The notes under the pieces: model-generated
What the model was told of the DNA's origin: nothing
Database searches by the model: none
The model's input: the letters and a program-made list of their open reading frames with translations, nothing else
Source: Amblyomma americanum
Lineage: Eukaryota > Arthropoda > Arachnida > Ixodida > Ixodidae
Reading direction: 5' to 3'
Assembly (NCBI RefSeq): GCF_052857255.1
Contig: NC_135498.1
Coordinates: 115,573,134-115,637,133, forward strand
Length of the DNA: 64,000 nt
Made by a program: the position numbers and the translations under genes
Shown here: positions 1 to 9,989 of the stretch, one piece after another
Position numbering within the stretch: position 1 is the stretch's first letter
Layout: the number at the start of each line of letters is the position of its first letter

Positions 1-175
1 GCGCTGTGCCGATCTATGTTGCGTTTTTTTTAGTCTACTTATAGTATTGTTGTTACCTTGATAACATGTTTCCCAATATCTTCTTTGCATGCGTTATTGT
101 ATGTAGCTATATCCCCCTACAATAATGCCTCATGGGCGCTGTAGGTACTTGCAATAAATAAATAAATAAATAAAC
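1..175 (+). mobile_element. 3' end of a non-LTR retrotransposon with (AAAT)n tail
   Basis: The left edge ends in a run of AAAT units at about 152-174, preceded by a short sequence (TACAATAATGCCTCATGGGC, then GCTGTAGGTACTTGC) of the type seen at the 3' UTR end of tick LINEs. No coding sequence of the element is inside the window. I infer a plus-strand LINE whose body lies to the left. A simple microsatellite next to unique DNA is the alternative. Confidence 0.5.
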
Positions 176-1091
176 AACAGCGCTGTATAAGCCGGAAATT
201 ACGTGCTGCACAAGCATAAAAAACTGGGGAAAAGCAGTGCTCGGCGCAGTCAGTTCTTCGAAACGAGCTTTTATATAAGTCGTTCATCTCCACCAACTTT
301 TCGGTGAGATTTTCCAGGAAGATTTTGTCTATTAACCCAACGAAAACATCTTGGGCTTCTGAGCGCAATTCGCTTGTTAACAAAGTTAGCTATAATCTGA
401 GCGTATGGTGACCCTAATCTGGTACACAATTTCGTGTGACAATATTGAGAAAACAAAGCAGTTAAGAATTCTTGTCATGGCTATTCCTCGCGTGTCAGGC
501 CTACTGAATTAAGTTGTTATTGCTGCTTATGTTGTCTTATGTGTCAGTATCGTGTTAAGGTTTCAATGCCTACCACATTCATTTTCACCGATTGACACTC
601 TCTCATCACGAAAGAAAAAAAACTGTCCTTTGAGTCGTTCGCACACAATCACAACAGCTTTCGTATGGTCTGTGCATACGTTTCAAGGATAATTATGCGC
701 CCAAACCTACATGCAGTGCTCGTGAGGGCTTTGAGGTATGCAAACCTCAGCGTCAATGATTACGAACCGTTATTACAGTCAAAGGCGATAATATTACCTG
801 GAGATTCTGCAAACCGTTTTGAAGTGTCTCGTTTTTGTCCTCTTTACTAACTTGTTTTTGAAGCGAAAAGCTTCACTACGCCAGCTTTTCGAGACGTCAG
901 CGGGGCCGCATGTTTGACCTTGAATGTAGCTAGTGGTCAGTGTAGCCGCAAGTTTCACCTTCAATGTAGGTAGAAGTCACGCCATGAGAAATGACGTCTG
1001 CCTCACATATCTCGGTGGACACCCAAACCGCGCCGTAAGGGAAGGAAATTGAAATAAACTAGGTTTTAAGGATAGGAAAAAGACGCCTGTC
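176..1091. other. No recognisable gene
   Basis: AT-rich sequence with only short open frames (61-88 codons) and no domain, splice-site series or repeat that I recognise. The missing upstream exons of the GST-like gene at 2379 are not visible here. Confidence 0.5.
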
Positions 1092-1129
1092 TCCCAGGTG
1101 GTCGAAATTATTCCGGAGCCCTCCACTAC

Positions 1130-1429
1130 CCGCCGCGGTGGCTCAGTGGTTAGGGCGCTCGACTACTGATCCGGAGTTCCCGGGTTCGAACCCGACCGCG
1201 GCGGCTGCATTTTTATGGAGGAAAAACGCTAAAGCGCCCATGTGCTGTGCGATGTCAGTGCACGTTAAAGATCCCCAGGTGGTCGAAATTGTCCCGGAGC
1301 CATCCACTACGGCACCTCTTTCTTCTTTTCTTCTTTCACTCCCTCCTTTACCCCTTCCCTTACGGCATGGTTCAGGTGTCCAACGATATATGAGACAGAC
1401 ACTGCGCCATTTCCTTTCCCGAAAAACCA

Positions 1430-1507
<78 letters not shown>

Positions 1508-1521
1508 AATTATTAATATTA
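1130..1521 (+). mobile_element. Ruka-type tRNA-derived SINE with (TTA)n tail
   Basis: The head reads CCGCCGCGGTGGCTCAGTGG (Pol III A-box region) followed by GGTTCGAACCC (B box), then the tick SINE body with GTGCACGTTAAAGATCCCCA and a pyrimidine-rich 3' part. It ends in about 24 TTA units. It is bounded by the 11-bp duplication CCCTCCACTAC. Such SINEs are non-autonomous and are mobilised by a LINE in trans. The open frame through it, including its tyrosine run, is not a protein. Confidence 0.93.
1429..1503 (+). repeat. (TTA)n microsatellite at the SINE tail
   Basis: About 25 uninterrupted TTA units forming the 3' tail of the SINE at 1130. Its length and purity suggest a recent insertion or later slippage. 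Confidence 0.95.
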
Positions 1522-1651
1522 CCCTCCACTACGGCGCCTCTTCCTTTCTTCTTTCACTCCCTCCTTTATCCCTTCTTTTGCGGCGCGGTTCAGTTGTCCG
1601 CCGAGATGTGAGACAGATACTGCGCCATTTCCTTTCCCCGAAAACCAATTC

Positions 1652-1973
1652 TCATCGCGGTGGCTCAGTGGTTAGGGCGCTCGACTACTGAGCCGGAGTT
1701 CCCGGGTTCGAACCCGACCGCGGCGGCTGCGTTTTTATGGAGGAAAAACGCTATGGCGCCCGTGTGCTGTGCGATGTCAGTGCACGTTAAAGATCCCCAG
1801 GTGGTCGAAATTATTCCGGAGCCCTCCACTACGGCACCTATTTCTTCCTTTCTTCTTTCACTCCCTCCCTTATCCCTTCCCATACGGCGCGGTTCAGGTG
1901 TCCAACGATATATGAGACAGATACTGCGCCATTTCCTTTCCCCCAAAAAACCAATTATTATTATTATTATTAC
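1652..1973 (+). mobile_element. Ruka-type SINE, second full copy
   Basis: Same order as the copy at 1130: A-box-like GGTGGCTCAGTGG, B box GGTTCGAACCC, GTGCACGTTAAAG body, ACGATATATGAGACAG, and a short (TTA)n tail ending about 1972. The first bases (CTCATCGCGG) differ from the usual CCGCCGCGG, so the extreme 5' end is damaged. It sits directly after the older copy's tail. Confidence 0.92.
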
Positions 1974-2378
1974 TGTGTTGTGTGAGCGCCTTTAATGTCG
2001 TTTCGACGAAAGCAAGATGCTTATCTACGGAAACCGCCGGTCGCTCGGCCACAAACGTAGCCAGGGAGATGCATCTTTTCGCTTTCGAGTAGGGTTAACC
2101 AGACTAAACCACTAGCAATTTTTTTTACTTCCCGCTTCTCGTTAATCTTCAGTAAAACCTTCATATTTTCTGTGATCCCAGCATGGCAGATCAGCCGTAC
2201 GAAAGCGTTCATGAGAGATCATCACTACGGCATAGCGCTGGGGTTGCAGTCATTCTGTGGCATATGACCTTTCTTGACGCCTGTCGATGTCGAAAACCTC
2301 AACAACAGCGGCAAAAGCGCGGCTGTTTCAAAGCCCCCTTCGTTTCCCTTCTCCCCTTCCACCCCCTTCACCACGCAG

Positions 2379-4255
2379 AAAGACGTCATCAAGCGGGGAA
2401 GTCTAACCGACGACAGAGCGCAGATCGTAAACAACGGTCTCCGAACGGCGGTGGAACTGCTGGGGTCCAAGAGCTTCCTTGCCGGCGATCAACTGACGTT
2501 GCCCGACATCGGACTTGCTCTGAGTCTTGGAATCACACTAAAGGTATCGCCATTTCGTGTCGCACTACTTTAATATTCCAGCACTCAGTGGGTGGTGTGA
2601 TAATATACAGCAGTAGAAAATCATATATTTATTCCTGTCTGTTTCTACAAATTGGTCTTTCCAACCTCATTTGCCATATCTGCTTTCCCCTTTGTTCATT
2701 TTCTTTGTTGCAGTTTTACTTTCATTTCAAAACACAACGGCTGCAGTGAAACGTTCATTCCAGCTCTCTGTGGAGTGTTTAGAGGTATTGCTATGTGAGG
2801 TGTAACGTTCATAAGCTGGTCAGACCACCCGGCGTTCCTTAACGTGTGCTAGTATCGCACAGCACACGGACATTCTTACATTTTGCCGCATTCGAAATGT
2901 GGCCGCCGCCGCCAGGTTCAAGCTCGGTCGCAGAGCCGAGGAGAAATGCAAAAAAAAATGGCTACCAGTTCTAGATTGCTAAGGAACTATTGTGCGAAAG
3001 CTCGGTTTTTTTGCAGGTGGACACCGACGCCTACTCACACTGCGACAGAGGTGTCCAGTGACCCAGCTACACTTTCTACTCAGAGGATTCACACAGACGG
3101 ACACCGCTGAAGCACGTGGAGTGCAACTAGAAGGGCTTTCGCATTGAAAACGCCCAGCATCGCCATCTATATATGTTTCGTAGCTGTAGAACATAAGCGG
3201 CTCATAAGCCGCTGGATGAAGCGCACGGTGCGCTTCGTCCGGTCGTGAAAATTGTTGTAATTAAAAACTCAGCGCATTTGTACTACAGCTACGGAATACC
3301 AACTAGGCCCAGTTGTCGCCTTATTATGTTTCGGCTAGACGACGTAAATTTCTGGAAAGCCCACTAACACCGTACTTACACTCGCCCATATATTTCTTTT
3401 CTAAGTTCCTTACCTCTCCTGGCTCAACTTCCGTGCTCCCTACGATAGTCTAGAGCGCTCTCTCTTCTCCTGCCCTCTCGCCCTGTCCCCTCCCATTACC
3501 TCCTTCCCCTTACCCATCTCTTGGACTGTCTGCCAGTAGTCGGCGCAGCTGTTAGAGCGCAGTCACTGTGGTTCACCTGGCGCACGGTGTCTGAGCACTT
3601 GATCTATATATGAAAAAAAAAAACGTTCCCCCTCTATTTGTAAAAACGATGGTCGATTCTTTGTTATTTACATGTGAATGCACACTACTCTCCTGCTTTA
3701 AGAAGACCTTCATTGTAGAGCATAAGAAACTGATAACTGTACGATGTACGATCATGAGACGGCATCTCCACATTTTTTGTCTGCCGTCATCTGGATGCAC
3801 CAGGGATTTCAGGTTCGATACAGTAAGGGCTTGCCCTGCGGCACAGACCTTTAAGGTATTTTCGACCGGCACCCTAACCCGCAGGTCGTCCAACGCGGTG
3901 CTCTTGCACTTTTCTACGTGTGGTCTTCTATCGCGCTCCAACCAGTCACATAGTTTAATACTTTCGCGCTGCGCTTTACATTCTTCCATTTGTCGACGTG
4001 CTGTGATAGTGGACTTTTTAGCCGCACTTGAGCTGCTTCAAAGTTTCGATGCACTAATCAGCTCTCCTTTTATTCCCTCCGGCATGATAGGGCCTAGGTG
4101 GAGAGGCAGTGCAGCACTTCAAGGAACTGGGGGAATACCACGACCGAGTTGTACGGGAGCTTCCGGAGTTCGAGGAGCACTTCGGACAAATGTTCACAGC
4201 GCTCACAGAGAGCGTGGCACAGTGCAGGCTGGTGAACGGCAATGATCGGAAATAA
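2379..4255 (+). CDS. Glutathione S-transferase-like gene, C-terminal exons only (partial)
   Basis: Two exons read as the alpha-helical C-terminal domain of a cytosolic GST. Exon A (2379-2543, 55 codons) follows a long pyrimidine tract and CACGCAG and ends AAG|GTATCG. It carries FLAGDQLTLPDIGLALSL, the N-capping box/hydrophobic staple region conserved in GST domain 2. Exon B (best start 4106, phase 0; alternative AG at 4097) encodes HFKELGEYHDRVVRELPEF and a tail ending GNDRK, with TAA at 4253-4255 overlapping AATAAA. The thioredoxin-like N-terminal half with the catalytic Ser/Tyr is not in the window. The join between A and B looks short for the family, so a small exon may be missing from the intron. 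No stop breaks either exon. It may be a live gene continuing to the left or a fragment. Confidence 0.7.
2544..4105 (+). other. GST-like intron
   Basis: About 1.56 kb between the two GST exons. It contains two adjacent hairpins near 3196-3242: AGCGGCT/AGCCGCT around a 3-base loop, and GAAGCGCAC-G-GTGCGCTTC. No other element is recognised. Open frames here (for example 3610-4245) are shadows. Confidence 0.45.
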
Positions 4256-4256
4256 A
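4251..4256 (+). terminator. Poly(A) signal AATAAA of the GST-like gene
   Basis: AATAAA overlaps the TAA stop codon of the last GST exon; overlap of stop and signal is compact but possible. A downstream GT-rich stretch (GTAAGCTTAATTTTTGTTTG) follows. Confidence 0.5.
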
Positions 4257-4714
4257 ACGTGCTCAGTAAGCTTAATTTTTGTTTGCAACTTTAGCAGTCC
4301 TTTCTGTGCGAAGACTATCACGATGTTTACTTTTGCAAAAAATGACACGATGGTTACCACTGTGTAACGCGCCATTCAGCGACAGCTGTTGAGGTATTTA
4401 TATTTTGCGATATGATGAGGTAGAGTATATTAGAGCGACTTCATATCTGCAAAGTTCTAGAGAGCTACTTTTGGTTTTGCACTTATACTCGCTTTTCGCC
4501 ACTCCATGCGCGAGGCGACACCGATGACCCTTTCCTACAGCGGCGCGTTTCGCAGCAGCTGGCGCAGATGTAAAATGCCACATTCATCCGTTCTCGCCAT
4601 ACTTTCCCTCCTCCTTCTACGATAAGCACACTCCGAGTAAGGATTACTGCGCTCTCGCCATGTCCTCCTTACAGAGTAACCCTCCTCCATCCTGGGTAAT
4701 TACACTACGGGTGG

Positions 4715-4956
4715 AGCCGCCGCGGTGGCTGAGTGGTTACGGCGCTCGGCTGCCGGCCCGAAAGACGCGGGTTCGATCCCGGCCGCGGCGTTCGAATTTC
4801 GATGGAGGCGAAATTCTAGAGGCCCGTGTACTGTGCGATATCAGTGCACGTTAAAGAACCCCAGGTGGTCGAAATTTCCGGAGCCCTTCACTACGGCGTC
4901 TCTCATAGCCTGAGTAGCTTTGGGACGTTAAACCCCCATAAACCATAAACCAAACC
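4715..4956 (+). mobile_element. Ruka-related SINE, second subfamily
   Basis: The head is GCCGCGGTGGCTGAGTGGTT with a B box GGTTCGATCCC. The body has CAGTGCACGTTAAAGAACCC and the 3' end is GGGACGTTAAACCCCCATAAACC. It is flanked by a 14-bp target duplication TACACTACGGGTGG at 4701-4714 and 4957-4970. The 3' end differs from the 1130/1652 copies (no TTA tail), so this is a distinct subfamily, shared with 45059-45291. Confidence 0.93.
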
Positions 4957-5124
4957 TACACTACGGGTGGTTCCCGTCACAATCACCTTCCGCTTGGGCT
5001 TTATGCTCTCACCATACGCTCCTCTTTCCAAGGTAATCACCTATGGTCTCGCCCAAAGACAAGCAGACTGTGTTTGGGCCTTGGAGGTCGAAAGTAATCT
5101 GAGATTACTCTCAGCTGTAATAAG

Positions 5125-5380
5125 GTGTATGCCAGGCAAACGGGCCGTTGCATAAAAATAAGATTATTAGAGCATGCGAATTATTAGAGCATATACCTAA
5201 GTATTGCAAGTCCGGCAAGCATGATAACCAGGAATGCACTCTGATTTTCGGCCCGACTAAGGTTATCGAATGTGCGAGGAAAAATAAAGGACGCGAAATT
5301 CTCGACGGCTTGGAAATCGCGAGATTAGGGCATGACAAATGTGTTAGCGAGGCGTCCATCCACTTGTACCGCGAATAGTT
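5125..5380 (+). pseudogene. Penelope-like element relic: GIY-YIG endonuclease end
   Basis: The frame at 5125 reads VYARQTGRCIKIRLLEHA, matching the GIY-YIG core of Penelope-like retroelements (family pattern VYxGQTGRCIxxRLxEH). It then shifts by a small indel into a frame ending with GREILDGLEIARLGHDKCVS and TAG near 5378. These correspond to the two conserved blocks of the C-terminal GIY-YIG nuclease. The usual G after Y is R, and a frameshift separates the blocks, so it is dead. The RT part is not recognisable upstream. Confidence 0.65.
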
Positions 5381-5497
5381 GGAATTCTCAGCCAATTACG
5401 TCGACCGATTCTTCCCTCTGGACCTGCTGGGGAGAAATTGCAAGGGGTGACAGATAAAGCGGAATCATCATCGTCATCATCAAGATCATCAGCCTTA

Positions 5498-6320
5498 CTA
5501 CACCCACTGCAGGGCAAAGGCCTCTCCCATGTCTCTCCAATTAACTCTATCCTTTGCCAGCTGCATCCACCCTTTGCCAGCAAACTTCTTAATCTCATCC
5601 GCCCACCTAACCTTCTGCAGCCCCCTGCTACGCTTACTTTCTCTTGGAACCCACTCCGTTACCCTTAAGGACCAGCGGTTATCTTGCCTTCGCATTACAT
5701 GCCTTGCCCAAGCCCATTTCTTTCTCTTGATTTCGACTAGGATGTCATTAACCCGTGTTTGTTCCCTCACCCACTCTGCCCGCTTCCGATCTCTTAACGT
5801 TACACCTATCATTTTTCTTTCCATGGCTCGCTGCGTTGTTCTTAACTTAAGCTGAACTCTTTTCGTTAGCCTCCACGTTTCTGCCCCGTAGGTGAGTACC
5901 GGTAAGATTATGCTGTTGTACACTTTCCTCTTGAGGGAAATTGGTAAACTGCCACTCATGATCTGCGAGAATTTGCCATATGCGCTCCACCCCATTCTTA
6001 TCCTTCTAGTTATCTCCCTCTCATGATCCGGATCAGCTGTCACTACCTGCCCTAAGTAGACGTATTCCGTCACAATTGCTAGGCTCTCGCTGCCAATTGT
6101 GAACTGTTGTTCCCTTGCTAGGCTGTTGAACATTACCTTGGTTTTCTGCATGTTAATTTTTAGACCCATTGATCTGCTCTGCCTGGCTAACTCATTGATC
6201 ATGATTTACAGTTCACCTCCTGAGTGACTCAGCAAGGCAATGTCATCAGCAAATTGCAGATTATTTAGGTATTCTCCATTTATTCTTATTCCCAACTCGG
6301 CATCTAACCCTACCGATAGA
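5498..6320 (-). pseudogene. RTE pol, 3' half (palm end, thumb, C-terminal tail)
   Basis: Minus-strand frames give LGIRINGEYLNNL and the catalytic block FADDIALLSHSG. A stop near the ORF boundary at 6203 follows, then a 234-codon frame (6202-5498) with VYLGQVVTADPDHEREI, LPVLTYGAETW and the RTE C-terminal signature WAWARHVMRRQDNRW. The order is that of the reverse transcriptase after the FADD box and the post-RT domain of RTE elements. It is not expressed as a unit because its 5' half is inverted. Confidence 0.88.
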
Positions 6321-6325
6321 ATAGA

Positions 6326-7311
6326 ACTAACGGAGTTATCAAAGTTAATAAATAAGCGCAAGGTAGCCGACATAAGGAAGTTTAATATGGAGAGAATCGA
6401 GCATGCTATAAAGAACGGAGGTAGCCTAAAAACAGTGAAGAGGAGGCTAGGCATAGGTAAAAACCAGATGTATGCATTAAGGACAAGCAGGGCAATGTCA
6501 TTAGCAATATGGATAAGATAGTTAACGTAGCCGAAGAGTTCTACACAGACCTGTACTGTAGCCAATGTAATCAGAGCGTTAATGAGAAAGACAGCAGTGC
6601 ACAGCAATCCGTCATCCCACCAGTAACGAAAGATGAAGTAAAGAAAGCCTTAGAAGCAATGAAAAGGGGAAAAGCAGCTGGGGAGGATCAGGTAACAGCA
6701 GATCTCTTAAAGGATGGAGGGGACATCGTGTTAGAAAAATTAGCCACCCTGTATACGCAATGCCTTATGACCTCGACTGTACCAGAAGCTTGGAAGAATG
6801 CAAACATTATCTTAATTCATAAGAAGGGAGACGCCAAGGACTTGAAAAATTACAGGCCGATCAGCTTACTATCCGTTGCCTACAAAGTATTTACTAAGGT
6901 AATCGCTAATAGAGTCAGAGCAACGTTAGACTATAATCAACCAAATGATCAGGCAGGCTTTCGTAAAGGATATTCCACAATAGATCATATTCACACTATC
7001 AATCAGGTGATAGAGAAATGCGCAGAATATAACCAACCTCTATATATAGATTTCATTGATTACGAGAAAGCATTCGATTCAGTGGAAACCTCAGCAGTCA
7101 TACAGGCATTGCGTAATCAGGGGGTAGAAGAGCCTCATGTCAAAATACTTGAAGATATATATAGCAACTGCACAGCTACTATAGTCCTCCATAAAATCAG
7201 CAATAAAATTCCAATAAGGAAGGGCGTCAGGCAAGGAGACACGATCTCGCCAATGCTGTTCACCGCATGTTTACAGGAGGTATTTCGAGGCCTGAATTGG
7301 GAACAGTTGGG
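6326..7311 (+). pseudogene. RTE pol, inverted 5' half (RT fingers and palm)
   Basis: The plus-strand frame encodes RT motifs in order: AMKRGKAAGEDQVTADLL, LIHKKGDAKDLKNYRPISLL, FRKGYSTIDH, the motif A block IDYEKAFDSV, and VRQGDTISPMLF (motif B region). It then stops at GLNWEQLG where the host duplication begins. A one-base frameshift lies near 6478, just before MDKIVN. It is the inverted arm of the insertion 5466-7311. The main frame (6509-7311) is open for over 260 codons. Confidence 0.88.
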
Positions 7312-7384
7312 AAAGCGGAATAGTCAAGGGTTAATTGGATTAACCGCGGCGTCGTGAAAATCGGTCGACACCATTGGCTGGAGG

Positions 7385-7505
7385 GCCGCTTTGGGTATTG
7401 AGTTGCATCCAACTCTGGCCGAAATCAAATAGAAATGGTCTTGGCCAGGGCATGTAATGCGTAGGGAAGATCAATGTTGGTCGTTAAGGTTAACGAGGGG
7501 GAAGG
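7385..7505 (+). pseudogene. Small RTE C-terminal relic
   Basis: The plus frame reads KWSWPGHVMRREDQCWSL, clearly the same C-terminal RTE block as in the copies at 5498 and 8737, but diverged and with an internal stop just upstream (LAEIK then TAG). It is a separate, older copy, cut off by the gag fragment that begins at about 7500. Confidence 0.7.
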
Positions 7506-8519
7506 TACCCCTGCGTTGGTTCGGCAGCAGGGCGGAATGCATGTGGCACTGGCGCAGGTCTCCGCAGGGCTTCACTGTAGCTCATTATGTACGGCTCCGG
7601 CTGCGGCGTCCGAAGGGCTTCGCTGTAGCTCACGATGTACGGTTTCGGCTGTGGTGCCTGTGGTGACTGGACCGCTCGCCGAATTCCGTCACGAACGGCA
7701 TCGGCTAAAGCGGAGGTTGCGCAGTTCTTCGCGAAGCACACTCCGCACAAGTTCCCGAAGCGTCTCGTCTCCGGCGACTGGTAGTGACGCACAATAGTTG
7801 GTGGCCGCAAGACTTCCTTGACGACCGTACTGCGCACTGCGTTCCTGCAAGGAACGTTCCATGCCTGTGGCTTCTTTGGCGAAGTCAGCGACGGTTCTTG
7901 GAGGGTCGCGTGTGAGGCCAGCGAAGAGCTGCTCCACACCACGCATAAGGTGGCGCACCTTCGTAGCCTCGGGCATGGCAGGGTCAGCCCGGTTGAGGAT
8001 ACGTGCCATACCTTCGATAAACATGGCGACGCTTTCGTTCGACTGCTGTGCCCTGGAGCGAATGACGACTTTGGCGTTTTCCTTGCGTGCGTTTGTGCTG
8101 AAGGTAGCGTGCAACTCACGACGGAACGCTTCCCAGTTAGTAAAGGATGCCTCATGGTTCTCGCACCATGTCTCCGCCGAGTCTTGGAACGCGAAATACA
8201 CGTTTCGTAGTTTTCGATCGTCGTCCCACTGGTTAAAAGTGACCACACGGTCAAAGCTGGACAACCAGTCCTCGACATCCTTGAACCGATCGCCGTAAAA
8301 GGATGGCGGCGAGCGAGGTGTGAGGACTACAACCGGTGGGACACTGCCAGAAGGCTGACCTATCTGACTGCCAGTAGTGGACGTCATGGTACGCACCGAC
8401 CTCGTCAGTGGCTTACACTCACGTTGCAGGCCTCGCAGGCGGCGGCTCGCTTTGTGGACGGGTGTTGTTTCCAAGCGTCGCTGATAAGCGTCAGATTTTT
8501 CCTCGGGGTGAGCGTTCAT
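7490..8519 (-). pseudogene. Ty3/gypsy-type retrotransposon Gag
   Basis: The minus-strand frame 8519-7689 (276 codons, ATG at 8519) shows a typical LTR-retrotransposon Gag: a proline-rich N-terminus, FYGDRFKDVEDWLSSFDRVV, WCENHEASFTNWEAFRREL, SRAQQSNESVAMFIEGMARI and a helical end with TLRELVRSVLREEL. The reading then shifts frame near 7735 into a segment with a 16-residue tandem repeat (PYIVSYSEALR / PYIMSYSEALR). Zinc knuckle, protease and pol are absent; the element is cut at about 7490. Gag packages element RNA in cytoplasmic particles. Confidence 0.8.
7573..7668 (-). repeat. 48-bp tandem repeat in gag
   Basis: Two diverged copies of a 48-bp unit (AGGGCTTCACTGTAGCTCA and AGGGCTTCGCTGTAGCTCA versions) give the 16-residue repeats of the Gag C-terminus on the minus strand. 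The unit is a multiple of three, so the frame is kept. Confidence 0.7.
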
Positions 8520-8544
8520 GGGACGAAACCCAGCACCTCCACCA
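8520..8544 (-). promoter_or_regulatory. Possible tRNA primer-binding site of the gag element
   Basis: Directly upstream of the gag ATG, the minus strand reads TGGTGGAGGTGCTGGGTTTC. It starts with TGG (complement of a tRNA CCA end) and has a T-loop-like GGGTTTCG. That is what a primer-binding site next to the 5' LTR looks like, but I cannot delimit an LTR in 8545-8703 and the gag ATG is unusually close. Confidence 0.3.
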
Positions 8545-8716
8545 AAATCTCACCGACAAACACAGGGAGATGCAAAAGGGCCTTTTAGTCAGATGGCCAA
8601 GAACAACAGCAGCGCGCGTCCGAGCAGGAACGTTGTCTTCTTCGCTCCCACACGAGCCCAGTCATGCCGCTTGGCCGCGTGGCGGCGCTTGCAGAATGTG
8701 AGCAGTGTGGCAATAT

Positions 8717-9179
8717 CATCATCATCATCAGCCTTACTACACCCACTGCAGGGCAAAGGCCTCTCCCATGTCTCTCCAATTAACCCTATCCTTTGCCAGC
8801 TGCATCCACCCTTTGCCTGCAAACTTCTTAATCTCATCCGCCCACCTAACCTTCTGCCGCCCCCTGCTACGCTTACTTTCTCTTGGAACCCACTCCGTTA
8901 CCCTTAAGGACCAGCGGTTATCTTGCCTTCGCATTACATGCCCTGCCCAAGCCCATTTCTTTCTCTTGATTTCGACTAGGATGTCATTAACCCGTGTTTG
9001 TTCCCTCACCCACTCTGCCCGCTTCCGTTCTCTTAACGTTACACCTATCATTTTTCTTTCCATGGCTCGCTGCGTTGTCCTTAACCTAAGCTGAACTCTT
9101 TTCGTTAGCCTCCACGTTTCTGCCCCGTAGGTGAGTACCGGTAAGATTATGCTGTTGTACACTGCTGTTGTACAGTGAA
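8717..9179 (-). mobile_element. 5'-truncated RTE LINE copy
   Basis: A second copy of the RTE family at 5466, nearly identical over its length (VYNSIILPVLTYGAETW, WAWAGHVMRRQDNRW, stop, ATC-rich tail). It retains about 460 bp of the 3' end. The 13-bp target duplication AGTGTGGCAATAT is at 8704-8716 and 9180-9192. The coding part (about 9160-8737) has no stop, so it is young, but it lacks all RT catalytic motifs. The close match to 5466-5930 marks a recently active family. Confidence 0.92.
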
Positions 9180-9192
9180 AGTGTGGCAATAT

Positions 9193-9955
9193 ACAAGCCG
9201 CCAAAATCAGGCACAGGCCTCATCGTATGTCAAATGCATGTCTCTGTAGGAATCAACTATACACAAAGCAAGTTGTCTTCAATTCAAAATAACTTTATTA
9301 AAGGCATTAATACATGCTTTCAGCTTTCAAGAAGTATTATTCACGCTTGATGCAGTAAGAATACGCCGCATGCAATAGGACGGGTTACTGTATGCAGGCT
9401 GCATTCTCATGTTGTATCTGTTGTAAAAGAAGTTTTTCCCACGAAAACAAACAAAATGCAAAAATACAAAAAATAGTGTCACTGAAAGGGCACGTGATTT
9501 TTTTTCAATTCAAGACACTGCCAAAGAGATACTAGAGCTAGAACGTATACATATTGATTCTACGTTGTCACGTATTTGCAACAATCAACTGCACTAGCCC
9601 TCCTCATAAACGCTGCAAAGCAAAATATGAAAAATGCATAAGGGTAGTTGACAATTTCAACAGACTTCGAGCTTACATGCAGACTGTTCTGTAGCATATG
9701 GTTTCTCGAATGGGGTGGTAAAATACACGCAACAACCATGAGGGACCGAGTGGACAAGTTGCGAGAGTGGGCAACACTTATGCTGCTACTACTACATACA
9801 TGTTGACTATATGATGTGGCACATTTATAGACTGCTCCTTTGTAGCGCAAGCTACTACATGGTTGCACTGAATGGGCCGGTTATATCCACACAGCAAACC
9901 TGAGGGAATAAGTGGAGAGGCTGTAAGAGTGTGCAAGACTTATGCTGCAACAACT
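9193..9955. other. No gene recognised; contains a diverged tandem duplication
   Basis: AT-rich sequence. Two diverged units about 158 bp apart occur at roughly 9700-9800 and 9859-9955, sharing GAGGGA-CCGAGTGGA / GAGGGA-ATAAGTGGA and ACTTATGCTGC. No coding frame is preserved between them. Confidence 0.5.
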
Positions 9956-9989
9956 TCCACTCCTTGGGCATTTTTCATTCTGTGAATAT

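Larger units (their letters stand above)
1092..1650 (+). mobile_element. Older Ruka-type SINE, split by a younger copy
   Basis: The SINE body CCCAGGTGGTCGAAATTATT with CGGAGCCCTCCACTAC (to 1129) stops and resumes at 1522 with CCCTCCACTACGGCGCCTC, ending near 1650 in CGAAAACCAATT. The CCCTCCACTAC shared by 1119-1129 and 1522-1532 is the 11-bp target duplication of the younger SINE between them. The 5' tRNA-like head of this older copy is missing. Confidence 0.85.
5466..7311 (-). mobile_element. RTE-clade LINE insertion with 5' inversion (twin priming)
   Basis: One insertion bounded by the 10-bp target duplication AAAGCGGAAT at 5456-5465 and 7312-7321. The 3' part (5466 to about 6320) is in minus-strand sense and ends in a GAT/ATC-rich simple tail, as RTE elements do. 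The 5' part (about 6320-7311) is inverted and reads on the plus strand. The two halves meet at the same point of the protein: the inverted half ends at GLNWEQLG and the sense half starts around LGIRINGEYLNNL. Two cDNA parts in opposite orientation within a single target duplication is the expected product of twin-primed reverse transcription. Confidence 0.9.

Noticed and set aside
1131..1210. tRNA gene
   Set aside because: The A/B boxes belong to a tRNA-derived SINE head repeated five times in the window; it lacks a cloverleaf end and continues into the SINE body.
1138..1503. 121-codon ORF ending in a tyrosine run
   Set aside because: It is the SINE read through its TTA tail; the same frame recurs in the copy at 1660 and is not a protein.
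7490..8278. 262-codon minus-strand ORF overlapping gag
   Set aside because: For most of its length it is out of frame with the conserved Gag motifs; only its last part (after the gag frameshift) is meaningful.
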